Below are positions 1-11,812 of a stretch of 64,000 nt of DNA, one piece after another. The translations under genes were made by a program, and so were the position numbers. The stretch comes from Acanthopleura granulata (Eukaryota > Mollusca > Polyplacophora > Chitonida > Chitonidae), in contig JABBOT010000080.1 in NCBI GenBank assembly GCA_016165875.1, positions 9,220,172-9,284,171 of the forward strand, given 5' to 3'. Under the pieces are notes generated by a model. The model ran no database searches. It was not told where the DNA came from and saw nothing but the letters and a program-made list of their open reading frames with translations. Within the stretch, counting starts at the first letter, position 1. Each line of letters begins with the position of its first letter.

Positions 1-202
1 ATTTCAACTTTTACAGATGGCAACGGTGTTCCATTGAAATATTGATGTTGATGTTATAACGTCATAAGTACATGTAATAACAAAACTCTGACAACATGCT
101 CTTTTTATTTTAATCACATCAATTCTTAGAAAAAAAGGCGAATTTCTTTGTTGTGCATCATGACAGTCAGACAAGAGTTCTTTTATTTTTGCTATGTTGC
201 AG
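1..202 (+). other. Intron (3' part) of the left-edge gene
   Basis: AT-rich sequence ending in a polypyrimidine tract and GCAG just before the conserved exon. No coding pattern was seen in it. Confidence 0.55.
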
Positions 203-954
203 GAAAGCCAGATGTGTTGCGTGTGTACAAAATGATGACGAAAGTGGAGTTGGCGGCATTTTATAATGAAACTCCATATTTGGATATGAGTGAGTTAAAC
301 AGTAAAAACATTGCCACGGTTACAAAAGCCTCTCAGATTGAAATGAGGAGGGAGTTTTATGATAAGACTGTGGCCAAAGCGCCCTTGGCAGTGAATATGA
401 GACTTCTTTATGTGGGTGACACGTCGTTCGTCACTCTTACAGATTTCTCTTGTGGCGGACGAATGAAACCTTCTGTCAAGGTCGTCAATGTGCATTCTTT
501 TACCGACAGCAACACGCACATGGTTGTAGCCGTTCCTGATTGGTGGAGAGCGAAATTCGACTATGATCTGCAGGATCATCCTCCAGTCATAGATCCTCTG
601 GGAATGTCCCTAAACGCTAGGACACGCAGCTGTTTATTTACAGTTCCCCACAGTGACACAAATGTTGAGGGGTTCACGCGCTGTGCAGCTTACATGAAAT
701 ACTTCTTGGATGCAGCAAGCATAGCAGCTCATCAAGGATTCTTCGATTCAATAACAAACAGCGCAGACATTCAGGATCAGCCAATCAAAAGGATAAGTAT
801 GTTGTACACCGCACCCAGCCAGTGGGGCGACACCTTGAAGACGAAAATATGGGAGGACCCAGTCAAGGAGGAAATGTTGTGTAATGTGTTGAGAGAAGGT
901 GAACTCTTGTGGGCAGCCAGTTTGAAATACCACAAGAAAGATGCAGATATATGA
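203..954 (+). CDS. Last coding exon of a double-hotdog (acyl thioesterase-like) protein, 5' part outside window
   Basis: An acceptor (T-rich tract then GCAG, AG at 201-202) opens an exon that stays in frame for about 249 residues to a TGA at 952-954. The first two bases complete a codon begun in an upstream exon, so the gene enters from the left. Two halves each resemble a hotdog fold. The first has PLAVNMRLLYVGDTSFVTL followed by a PDWWR motif. The second has SDTNVEGFTRCAAYMKYF, then IKRISMLYTAPSQWGDTL and a final strand ending in REGELLWAASLKYH, which matches the S-D-T-[DN]-x-x-G-x-T / GD-x-L layout of acyl-CoA and acyl-ACP thioesterase-type hotdogs. An acyl-thioester substrate is inferred from the fold pattern only. 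No signal peptide can be judged because the N-terminus is missing. I did not recognise a named orthologue. The open frame extends back to an ATG at 148, but that stretch lies before the acceptor and is probably intron. Confidence 0.72.
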
Positions 955-1290
955 TACTGTTCAAGGACAGGGCCATTCTGTTCTGACTCTTTCTGTTTTT
1001 TCTCTGGGGTCAACTACTTGGAGATTTCCAACCCTGTAGCATTAAGGTGTCAGCTTTGGTAGTCTTTGTGCTCTGGTGGACATTGTGCAGTGTGTAGGCA
1101 TTTGACCACCAAAATGCTGTACATAACACAAGGTGATGAAAGTACATGTATGGTGGGTCAGGATAGTGCACTACACAGCTTGAACCTGAATGACTGGGGG
1201 TAGGAAATCTCCCTCCCATCCCATGGATAAAGAATTTGACAAAGTGATAGTGAAAGTCCTAAAATAAATAATGGTTCAGATTTGTTCAGT
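955..1290 (+). other. Probable 3' UTR of the left-edge gene
   Basis: Non-coding sequence follows the stop codon, and the first AATAAA downstream is at 1263-1268. The UTR end is inferred from that hexamer; cleavage cannot be placed from sequence alone. Confidence 0.45.
1263..1268 (+). terminator. Candidate poly(A) signal AATAAA for the left-edge gene
   Basis: First canonical hexamer about 310 bp after the stop codon. Such hexamers are frequent by chance in AT-rich DNA. Confidence 0.35.
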
Positions 1291-1364
1291 TTTTCTAGTA
1301 GAAACTTTTAAAAATAAGATACATGTATCTCTGCTATTGGATATATACGTGTTACGGTGTAGAG

Positions 1365-1760
1365 AGATCCTTGCTGTCATGTGGACATATCCTGGCCAAG
1401 GTGGGATGTGCAGGTATGCTTGGTATTCTTGCTGTTGGGCCATCCTTAAAACATTCTTTGTTGCGGGTAACTCAGCACTATCAAAAAGAAATTTTCTTCT
1501 ATAATTCTATAAAAAATTGAGTGGAGCCCTTGTGGGGAGGGTCAGGCTACCCCCAGTGAGAATATTAGTAATGGTGGCCTGGTGTGATATCCTCGCTGTG
1601 ATGTGGAGATACTTCAGAAATATACCAGCTACATGTATAGTTTGGGATCAAATCTGGGCATTGATATCCCGGCTGTGATGGTGTGCAGATATCCCTGCTG
1701 GAATCATGTGGATATATCCCTATCATGGTGCAGACATATCCCTTCTGTAGTGTGGAAACA
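1365..1760. repeat. Degenerate short tandem repeat (GATATCCCTGCTGTGATGTGG-like words)
   Basis: Words such as GATATCC-TGCTGTGATGTGGAGATA recur at least six times at irregular 25-60 bp spacing, with substitutions and gaps. It looks like an old minisatellite. Confidence 0.4.
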
Positions 1761-2358
1761 GTGAAATCTCACTAATCAACTGGTCTGCACTTGTCTTTGA
1801 GAGGACAGCAGCGTCTGCAGTGAAACATCATGGAATGTTGACAGTGTTTCTCAATGACAAACCTGAGAAACTGGAAACTGCAGCACATCTTGTCTGTAAA
1901 TAGCAAAATGTGCACAGGAATGGTGTTAACTTAACCAGGAATGGACACATATTATGGTTATAAAACAGTAGAATAGAAGAGAAAGATAACCAGATAAAAG
2001 GCTTGTGTTTGAATTCATACAGTGTGATTAAGTTACCCTATTGTCTCATTCTGTTGCATATAAGAAAAGCAAATCACATCCCTATGTACAGTGCAATTTG
2101 GATCAAAAGACTCCTTCCTGGCCCAAAGCTATGAACTCTTTTGTTCTTAAATATATGATATCACAATTATTGGAGTATGTGTGCTAATAAAACACGTAGA
2201 TATATGCAAGAACGCCAAATTCCCTTCAGTGAATGATGTGCTGTACTGCAGTTTGGACCATTTGTGTAGCCTGTCTTTGAGTCTCCTACTATGAGAAAGG
2301 AATAACTGATATATATTACTTGTATACATGAAATGTTAATTAATTAATTAATACAAAT

Positions 2359-2445
2359 ATGTAAATGACCTAAAAAATTTCGCCCAAAAAATTTGTTCTA
2401 AAAGATGTCTAATATTACTTTTGGTGCTGAAACCTACATTGTTTT
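2359..2445. mobile_element. Fragment of MITE family A
   Basis: Begins TAAATGACCTAAAAAATTTC and continues with a 'TTTGGTGCTGAAACCT' block shared with the copy at 14125-14333. The other half is missing, and the sequence runs into a T-rich tract. Confidence 0.5.
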
Positions 2446-4461
2446 TTTTTTTTTTTTTGAGTAAGGTAGATGTATCATGGCCCACTTTACCTATGTCTGG
2501 GTTTACGTCAAGGATGGCCGAATCTAAACCTGTGTATATTGAATGGCCATCTTCCCCAATCTTATTTTCAAATCTAAGTGAAATATTTTCATTGCAAATG
2601 AAATAAAATGTCCAAATCAAGCAAGCAGTATTACTTTTGAACTTCTTCCATTTGACAAACAGTTTCTGATATAAGGTCATTAGTATTCAAGGTGGTTGCC
2701 CCCAGAGAACCATCATTCAAAGATGTTGTGTTGTACGCCAAACGTTCTCTAAGAGTGACATACATAGATCCCTGAGAATAGCAGGTTGAAACATTATTCA
2801 AAGGGCATCAAGGTTGGACAAGATTAATGCTCTGTCAACAGGATACGGAAAAAAGTTTGACATTTCAGCTCTTACAGTGAGTCCATTTGCAGCCTCATAA
2901 CTTTTTAAATGTCTGCCTGTTTCTCGACATACGGAAACCAGTAAAATGACATAGTAAAATGATGACGCAATACATTACGGGTCAAAGTCTCGATGTAGAG
3001 GTAGATTTGCCTCTGAGTTTAGATTGGTACATGTATCAGTCTTCCTTCCTTACGAGTCTTTCCAGTGGATCAGTGTGCAACTTTCTCATGCACAGGGGAA
3101 ACTACAGGTCATTTTAGTAACATACATGGAATACCCAAATTAAAGGAAAAAGCAACAAAAGTGAAAAGGCTATCTAAAATCCATATTTATTGATTTATTT
3201 TTTTTTAAATACTTACAGAAATGAAATGCATTTACAAGCAAATATACATTAATTCAAAGGTGGGCATCATGGACCATGACCTCTTGGCAGTTCCTAGATT
3301 TCTTGTGAAACACATCATGCACACATAGAACTGTCCTGCCCGTGAACGCGTGGCTTCAAATGTAAAACAAATGCTATTGATTTCACTGTGGTCGTGACAA
3401 TATCAATGTCTTCTGTAAAGCATAACATGTATTTCAAATATTTATTTCATCTAAAGTTTACCTGTGTTGGTAGTGATAGATTTTGTTTCATTCGAATTGA
3501 AGCATTCACCTTTAATAGGGATGCCAGAGAGTTCTTTTTTGTGAAGTTATATTAATTTCTTACAATGAAAACTTCAATGTTGACACCAAAAGAATCGTTA
3601 TGTACGTCTGAACGTGCATTTTTGTACAAACCAAACTTAACAAGGAATACAACTCATTTAATTGTATTTTTAAAAAAATGAGTGGTGATACTTTTGTACA
3701 TTTGTTTGATGATAATTTTTTTCATGTCTAAGTATTTAACGTATATTATCAGTACATGTATGTGAGCAGTATATTGGCAATTGCTGAAGCACTGAAATGG
3801 ATGTTAGTCTCTAAAAATACTGGCTTGTAAAACTTGAGGGAGACTGGAATTCTCAGCATTCAAGTATATTGTCTTAATTTTAGAGAAATAATGTCAGCTC
3901 AGTGCTTTGTACAAATCCTTGAAAGAAAAAAAAAAGAAATAGCAAGTGGTGATTATAAGCAACAAAACATTGATGTACCATCAAACAAAATGGCTGTTCC
4001 AGGAGAAAAATCACGTGACCAGTTTCCAGGACTAGGTTCAACATAAACCACCAAACATGCCAAGGAACTACGTGTAAGAAAGTATATCAAATAAGACATA
4101 TAGGACAGATTCATGCAAATAAGAACCAGTAAACAGTTGTCAGTGATGACTGAAAGATGCAAGGAATGTTCTGTGATGATGAATAAAATATAGATGTACG
4201 TGTATCTAAATTGTGCTCAGCCTTGGCCATGTTGTCCAGTCGCACAATAGATTGCCAGCCAGGCCACATGTATTGCTGTGTAGCAAACCAGTTGGACTGT
4301 GTCGGTAAGTACACACTTCCTGTTTCACCCTTGTCGTGTGGACTAAGACGAATATTGTAGAAATAAGCATCTACATGTATGTCTTAATATGGTTGTAGTT
4401 ATGCTGTAGGGATAGTACGTGTCATTGTAATTGAAGGACATACATGTTGACATGATATACA

Positions 4462-4656
4462 TATCAGGACAGATATTAGTCTGCTGAAAGCAAGATATTA
4501 CATTTCTCTCACAGTTTTTTGAAAAAGTAAAGATTGGTCAGTGGATTGTCTAACCATACGAGAAAAAAAGAAATTTTTTTATTCCTGTAACAATTGCATA
4601 TGTGTCAGGAAAAATGGGCAGACAAGGTCCTAAAAATGAGAAGAATTAGGGTAGGT
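4462..4656. mobile_element. MITE family B copy (left terminus decayed)
   Basis: Shares the internal block 'TTACATTTCTCTC...AGTAAAGA...CATACGAG/CATATGAG' and the right end GAAGAATTAGGGTA with the copies at 39689-39906 and 5137-5357. Confidence 0.55.
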
Positions 4657-5136
4657 ACGTGTATATCTGTGACCTACAGGTTTGCGGAGTAAGATTTGCT
4701 GTGTTGTTGGATGGAATAAAGCTGGAGAAATAGCAATGCCAAATGGCAGGCATTAATCTATTCAGTGTTACATGTATTCCCCGGACCCATTTGTATGCGT
4801 GCATTATCTTAGTTTGCTGGGGGAGAATGTGTTGTGGAATAATAAAAAATGTTCTGCACGTGACGGGATGAGAGACTGTTTTGAGGGTGAGAACGAAATC
4901 TTCTGTTGTCCTGTTCTGTGTCATATTTACCTGGGACCCGCTTTACGAACAGGGTGTAAGTTACGCCATACATAACTGTCATGACAACACATACTATACA
5001 GATACGTCGCCATGGTAGTTACGTGTGACGTAGCGATACAGCCTCTTCGTAAAACACGGCCCAGGAGATTGCATCACCCATACTTGGTAGCTGATACCAC
5101 CACTAACTGGCTTAACGCCCTATCGGAGGCTCTCTC

Positions 5137-5357
5137 CTACCCTAATTCTTCTAATTTTGGGGATGTGTGGTTAGCCGTTTTTAGCCAGAATAAATACGTC
5201 ATGCATGTACATGTTATCATAGGATGAATACATAATTTGTCTTCTCCCAAATGATCAATCCATCTAATGAGCAGCAGAACCAACAGCATAACACTGGGAG
5301 AGAAATGGAAATTTACACCTTACTAATAACACTCCGAAAATTACAAGAATAGGGTAC
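5137..5357. mobile_element. MITE family B copy with terminal inverted repeats
   Basis: Left end TACCCTAATTCTTCTAATTT and right end CCGAAAATTACAAGAATAGG are near reverse complements, enclosing about 200 bp with no ORF. Confidence 0.6.
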
Positions 5358-5479
5358 ATCAACGTGTACAGGTCTGCTGTGGGTATTATGCATTAGTTCA
5401 TGAATATTCTCCTGGGAATCATGGAATAGACGATGGCTGTTGTCAGATCCGTTGGCCATGATCCAAGTTTTACCTCCAT

Positions 5480-5745
5480 GCTGACCGCTTGAGATGGATG
5501 CAGACCCTAAACTCAGTAGTTAGGCCTGTGGAGAAAACATGTCAAATCTGTGCTCCACTAAAACAGGGTTCTAATCCTGTGAGAGTTGGATGTGGGCAGT
5601 ATGGTCGGTATGGTTCAAACTTTGAGGCACACGAGATGTCAAAATAACTCCCGGGCTTGAAGAGTGAATTTAACTCCTTCCCGTGTAACTGAAAAATTGT
5701 TGAGTGTGATGTAAAACCCCAAGCATACATACATACATACACATA
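5480..5745 (+). mobile_element. tRNA-derived SINE, family II (3' end in ATAC microsatellite)
   Basis: A B-box-like word GGTTCTAATCC near 5565 is followed by a body ending 'TTGAGTGTGATGTAAAACCCC' and then an (ATAC)n tail at 5725-5745. It is non-autonomous and has no ORF. Confidence 0.5.
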
Positions 5746-6240
5746 GATGTATGGAAGTTCATCAGCAACTTACCAAGGCTTGGAGAATTAACCTTGACAC
5801 TCTGATTTCCTTCACCCATAAAAATGGCCACCATTGAATAAGTGAACATTTTTTGAATAAGGTGTAACGATTAATCAATTTTTTCATCCTGAAATTTTTC
5901 TATGAATACTATTAAAAGACTCCTATGCTATCACCCCCCGCTAACACAAAAGTAACCGTCGCATCAGCCTGAACAGTATGCACAGTTCATCTGCTGTTTC
6001 GAATCGCTTGAATAAGTCAGTGCCTTAAGGAAACTGTCTTGCCAGCTGAATGACACATCTTGAGTTCAACAGAGCTGAAAGAACAGCTTGATTTCAACAG
6101 GCCACCTTACTGATCTGCATGTCTTTTCAGCAAAAATGCACATTTACACACTGAACCAGCAAAGAAGTGTGAAAATTTATTAAAACCAACAGATACTTTG
6201 TTACTTTTGCAAATTCTGAGCAATTTATGTACTTTTTTGA

Positions 6241-6425
6241 TTCGTGTTTCAAGCCGTACTCAGTATTTCACTTACACAACGGCAGCCAGCATTATGGTGG
6301 CAGAGAGATGAAAAACCCACGACCATCCAGAAGAAACCAGCATGAGCCAGACTAACTCACAGGGACTGCGTTGTTGAGAGGGTCTTGGGTCATGATCCAG
6401 CACACTAAACCCCCTCAGCCCCTCA
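6241..6425 (-). mobile_element. SINE family I copy, minus orientation, diverged
   Basis: Matches the recurring SINE on the complement: 'TATTTCACTTACACAACGGC', 'AGCCAGCATTATGGTGG', 'CCCACGACCATCC', then the degraded tRNA-like head 'GACTGCGTTGTTGAGAGG'. Confidence 0.65.
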
Positions 6426-7229
6426 AACTCCCCTTCTGAGCAATTTGAACAATTCGATGTCTTATCAGAACCCTTGCGATGTATATAGATTAACATAGTG
6501 TTACTTAGCTTGTTAATAATCGCTTCAGCAAGTAAGGCAGTGCCGTAATTACTGCAGTCCTTGGGTGATGTCCCTTAAAGGAGGAGACCGAGGAAGTATA
6601 ACGTGAATTGTAATGAAAAGAGTAAGGTTTGAAGATTTAAAAAACACCTTCCGATAATTTTTTAGACGTTCTCCAAGAAACATATTCTTCAATACGGTAA
6701 GCTCACATAGCTGTCAAAAGTCACTAACATTTTAGCGACTAGATGATGACTGATTGGCACGAATCGGGGCCCTTCATTCTCTACCAGTATCAAGCCTGTC
6801 TGTATTTGACGTGCTGTTTCAGCAGCCAATATCTGCGGCATGCTGCCAGCATGTTGTTCGCGTCTGTGCACTAACCAATGTTAAGGGCAGCAGCCGACCG
6901 TTGGTAATCATGTTGAATTCGCATCATTCAAGAGAAAGAGTGGTAATGATTTAAGGGCCTGACTCATGTCATGTAAGCTAATCGGGCTTTACACAACGCT
7001 GCGTTCTGATTGATCAAAATTATTTTCACTGTTACGTCCCCTTTCACATGGAGGTATTTATTATTCTCGATTGTGTATTAGTTATGACCTACCTTCAAAT
7101 TTGCTGCCTCGGAAGCAAAAAAAATCTAAAAAACAAATTTGATGGTCGCTTTTAAATCTTCAGTCCATACTCTTTTACCACAAATTGCCCAATACTACAC
7201 AAAAATGAAGATAGGGTGAGTGAAAAGAC

Positions 7230-7630
7230 CACTAAAAACTTCATCTGAAAATAAGCTCACTCAATTTTTTACATTTTTTATTCACCAAACTAAGCACAGT
7301 CAAATATTTTGATTGCATGGTGGGTTTTATGGACCATATTGATAATTTGCTTCTCCAGTGGCAACTTTTTGTACACGATTTTCTTCAGCTCTGAATAAAG
7401 TTCTTGTGAAGAGTGCTCCTGAAATGATTGCCTGTGGTGTATGAAAACGCTAATATGACATGAAATTTTTGCTGTAAGACCACAGAAAAGTCGGCATGAC
7501 GTCACTGCTGAACCACATCGTCAATATGGTAAAAAAAAAACACCATACAAGTAACACATTTGACTGCATTTAATTTGGCGAAAGTATCTAAGAAAAATCA
7601 CTGAAGGTATGTTTAGATACAGTTTTTGAT
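7230..7630. mobile_element. MITE family D, copy 1 (long imperfect inverted arms)
   Basis: About 110-bp imperfect inverted arms. The left arm has 'CAGTCAAATATTTTGATTGC' and 'TGGGTTTTATGGACCATATT'; the right arm carries their complements, as in 'ACATTTGACTGCATTTAATT'. The spacer has 'AGCTCTGAATAAAGTTCTTG'. It is homologous along its length to 33930-34325. Confidence 0.65.
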
Positions 7631-7698
7631 CCTGTTTTCACTAGCTATAACTTCATATTTGTGTGGTCTTTCCCTGTATGGTATAGATCTAATGCTAC

Positions 7699-7950
7699 AT
7701 GGGGGGCCTCTGTGACAATGGCACAGAAGCCTCCCCTGAATATGGTCGCTGTGAGCTAATGTCTAACTTATGCTGGCTTAATTCCTTTCTGGCCTTAAGC
7801 GAGAAAGTCTGCCAGCAACCTATGGATGGTCACGGGTTCCTCCAGTTCCCCCCCCCCCAACATAATTCTGGCCACTGTTGTATAAGTGAAATATTCTTGA
7901 GCACCAATACAATGTAAAACACCCAATAAATAAATAAGTAAATAAAATAA
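7699..7950 (+). mobile_element. SINE family I copy, plus orientation, near full length
   Basis: Runs from a tRNA-like head (GGGGCCTC then GGTCGCTGTGAG) through 'GTCTGCCAGCAACCT' and a C-run to 'GTGAAATATTCTTGAG' and an (AAATAAAT)n tail. Open frames across it are incidental. Confidence 0.7.
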
Positions 7951-10900
7951 TGCTACATGTACATGTTGCTTGTACAACAGATGCTCTAAGAGGCTGGACA
8001 AACTGTAATGAAAAACAAAGCCATAAAATTTCTCAAAGTAACATATAGTAAATTTTAATAGAAACAAGTGTATTAATATTTAAAGCAAACATGAATACAA
8101 CCTACTTCCCTTACCAGGTGCCAACTGTAATCTGCTAAATACCAGATGATATCTCAGTATCAATGTCCAGGGTAGAATAAACTATTTTCACCAACATAGA
8201 AAAGTGTGAATCTATAGTCACCAACTTGTATATAAGAGTAGTTTAAAAATACTAATGAAATGCTGATTTGGACAGCCGTGTTGCACACGTAGCCAATATA
8301 ACTGTCAGTGTCATCTGACATTCTTATAGGGGTAGTGTATGTATTTCTATTAAAGGAAAATGCTTAAGCTTTACATATGTGTAAACATACTTTACATATA
8401 TATATATCAGTATTATTATTATAGGTAAATTTCTTATAAAACAATCCACCACACCAAATGCACACTTTGCTACATACATGTAGGAGGTACAACAACTAAG
8501 TAGCCTTTAGAAAAATATGTGTATATGCAGAGCTATGTTCATCCAAATGGGTAAACCGAGGATTAACTGATAAGTTAAAAAAGTATGATCTGACATATAA
8601 TGGGTATCTTAAACTTCAGCAGTAAATTTCCAACCAAGCATGGCACGGATATCAAACAGGTATCATGTAAAATTAGACATGCAATTTTCTTAATGAAGTT
8701 GGGCAGCATGCAAACCAGATATAATCCTGGATGTCAGATCTTCCTGATGTCAAGTCAGAGTAAGGTTCACTCAGTTTCTATGACACAGGATTGCAGTAAT
8801 TAGCAGAAATATCACAACGGTCATCAATCTCTAATACCTTTGTGGGATACATCAATGGCTAATAAGCTCTTTTTCTTGATCTGTAGTGTTTATGATAATT
8901 TCTTAAAAGGTCCACACTGATAGCAACAAACTGTGCGACATACACTAATAAGCCCATCTTCTTGGTTCAGTATTTTTGATAACCACTTAAAAGCTTAGCA
9001 TAAAAAAAAATTCAATTACAAACTGCATAACATACATGTCTTTTGTCAGTGTTACATATTAATTTGACAGTTAACAATATAAGTTCATGGTGTATATAAA
9101 AGTAGTGAAAGTTTAAAGTGATTAAAACCAAAAAAAACATGGTTTAGTTTATAAACAAAAAAAAATAGTTACCTTGAACGGTAATGAGAATTCAGAAGTG
9201 TACTGAATTTCTCAATTTGTCGTATTATATTCTAAACATATTAGTGCAGGCTGTATAATAACAAGCCATAGGTACATGCTGTTGTTTTATTGGTACATGA
9301 CCTCTATACATGCCGATAAACACTGCTTCCCTAATTTTAATCAAAAACTTCTTCTACAAGAGCACTGTAGAAATGTGTACCCAATATTTTCAAGACTTTA
9401 CCAGAAATACATCTACCTGCAGCATCTATGCATATCAACCTGACAGAATGTGAATTTATCACAAAGAGTACATTAACATGACTAAGACATAACTCATGCA
9501 GGTGTTACCTGACATAATGTACTTATTTTTATGTGATATACCACAAGCTAATGCATGGTAGTCAGTGTTTCAAACTGATAATGCCCAGCAGTACAACATG
9601 TCCGCTTACCAAATATGAGTGCTGAGATTATATTCAAGTGTCAAGTGTAGAACTAAATCCAGTATCACAGTAGGTCTATACCACAGACACTTTGTGTGTC
9701 CATCCTGCATAATACAAATTACAAGACTGTAATGTCAAAATGGCAAGAAAAAGGGTTCAAAAGAAATGCTATTTAAATGTATAAACTGCACCAAAAGTCA
9801 AGACGATGTGGGTATGGTACTAGGGAATTTTGCAACTTTGACTTCAAAGGAGAGGAAATAATCCTGGGCAGGTTGGAAAAGAGTTAGATTACTAAATAAC
9901 TTTATCACTGACAATCATCAACAGTACTGGTTACATCTATGTCGCAGGGCAAGTGAACTGATATTTAATCTATACCGGCAACTGTGAACATATGAAAGAA
10001 AACCTTAAAATACTAACCAATCATATAATGCTTCACATGTAACAATACACATGTACTAGAAATATAAAAGATTTATAAGGAATACTCAAAAGATTACATG
10101 ATTGTATTTCTACAATAAGTTCAGGGCAATCACAGTATTACATGCCAAGGATGTATGGTACAATGCACTATAAATTAAAAGATATGAACTATGTTTACCA
10201 TAATTTATGTATGAAACATGTACAAATTTCTGACGTTTTCAGACAGTCTGTTTCAAACCATTCCAGAAAATGTTTTTCTTGAATTGAGCCAAAATTCCTT
10301 TAATAGCATGCTTAGGGTCTAACAATGAAGAAGAAAAAGGTGGAAAAAGTCTTATAGGATATTTGCTAGACAGAATCATTCCATATGGTACACACCTGGG
10401 ACAACATGTCTGCTGTATTGACTACAATGCTAACTGTTGTCAAATATTTTGTTTCACACATTCGTGTTGGTAAGAGACAAAACACATTTGTTTTTAAACA
10501 AATGTTTCAGCCCAGACCAAAACTTGTCTGATATATTTTTGTGGCAATGTTGTTGCGCTGAATACTTTTATCAGAATATTTTTTTCAACAAACCAACCAA
10601 ACAATTAAATAGATGTGTATCAAGCACATGACACAGGACCCAAAGCTGAACTTCAGCCAGAAACACTACCCAATACGTCATATTTGGCTGAGCTTGCAAA
10701 AAATTCAGATCGTATGGTAATTCGGATCTATATTATGGTTCAGTAAAATTTCAACCCAGAGTACTTCACTTGTAATTTACATATTTCAAAAATAAGCAGT
10801 CTGTACTCAATATATCTGCTTCTGAAAAAAACACTTCTCAAAATCCTGCATCTCTGTAGCTGCCAAATTTGTGTCTAAATTAAAATGTGTCAGTAAATTT

Positions 10901-11139
10901 CTGACAGACAAATGTCCTTTGAGCACAAATTTAAAATGTTCAGGGGGAGATGTTTTTGGATGATAGTATTAAAAGTGAACTGGAAATTCTTAAAATTTAG
11001 CAAACCTATTGTCTACATGTCTCTGTAGGTAAATGTATAAGGCTCTGGCAGCTGTTCATGAGAAGAAATTAACCATTTTTTGTTTTATATAAGTCTTTGC
11101 CTCAATTTATGCACAAAAGGTACGTCTCATTAATATCTA

Positions 11140-11145
11140 TTTATT
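11140..11145 (-). terminator. Candidate poly(A) signal for ano10
   Basis: AATAAA on the minus strand about 620 bp after the stop codon. A second hexamer at 9286-9291 would give a 2.5-kb 3' UTR. The choice cannot be made from sequence. Confidence 0.3.
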
Positions 11146-11761
11146 TTCAGAATGTCAAAATCAGTGACTTTCCAAAATCAAGGGGAGACAAGCCTTGGCA
11201 TATCAAAAAAAATTTCAAGGCAGTCTAGAGTTTTGCTATTTCACTAAAGGTCACACACACCTTATTAATTCCATTGGCATAAAACATACAAAATATTAGA
11301 AAAATCTACCACTGACAATTAAAATGTGTTCACTTGAATTTTGGTAACAAACCTTTGCAGTTAACCTTTAAAATATGCCTGGTACATTTCCTGTGTTGAA
11401 ATTACTATATACCAGTATACAGAATAATAAATGACAGACATGGAAGTGCTCAGTGGTACCTGATTTTGAAATACGCCCTACTAAACTGGGCAACACTCTA
11501 TGTGACAAGATTTGCGTCCATATTTTCACATTATTAAAATGCGTATAGCAGTAAAAAAAAAAAGAAATTCTTTTGAGCACGATTTCAAAATTAAATCAAA
11601 TTTTTTAAAGTAATACATTTCTTGACTTTAACATCAGACTTTAATATCGCAGTCCCTCAGTTTGTCTCCTATTTTCCATATCTCTACCACTCATTAATTT
11701 TGTAAGAAAAAAAGATGAGAGTATTTCATTGCACAGGTGATGTTTTCTCTCCAATGGCTGC

Positions 11762-11812
11762 CTACATGTATTTGCCCTTGCTCTGTTTCCTTCTTTCTGC
11801 CTCCAGTAACCT
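11762..11812 (-). CDS. ANO10: ano10 coding exon 13, charged C-terminal tail (residues 666-681)
   Basis: After acceptor TTCTTGACAG the phase-0 reading gives [16 protein letters not shown] and then TAG. The basic, helical tail continues the preceding exon plausibly and resembles charged tails of ANO10 proteins. This is the weakest exon because the tail is not conserved; an alternative acceptor 2 bp on would shift frame. Confidence 0.65.
   Translation of the reverse strand, partial: RLLEAERRKQSKGKYM

Larger units (their letters stand above)
1300..11100. other. Convergent intergenic region, gene-free apart from repeats
   Basis: Lies between the 3' end of the left-edge gene (+) and the 3' end of the anoctamin gene (-). 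I found SINE and MITE copies, short tandem repeats and AT-rich unique sequence, but no exon-like conserved coding. Stretches of 8.0-11.1 kb are free of recognised repeats and may be a long anoctamin 3' UTR; an AATAAA on the minus strand lies at 9286-9291. Confidence 0.5.

Noticed and set aside
5012..5227. 71-codon + strand frame with arginine-rich start
   Set aside because: Its second half lies in MITE family B and no homology was recognised.
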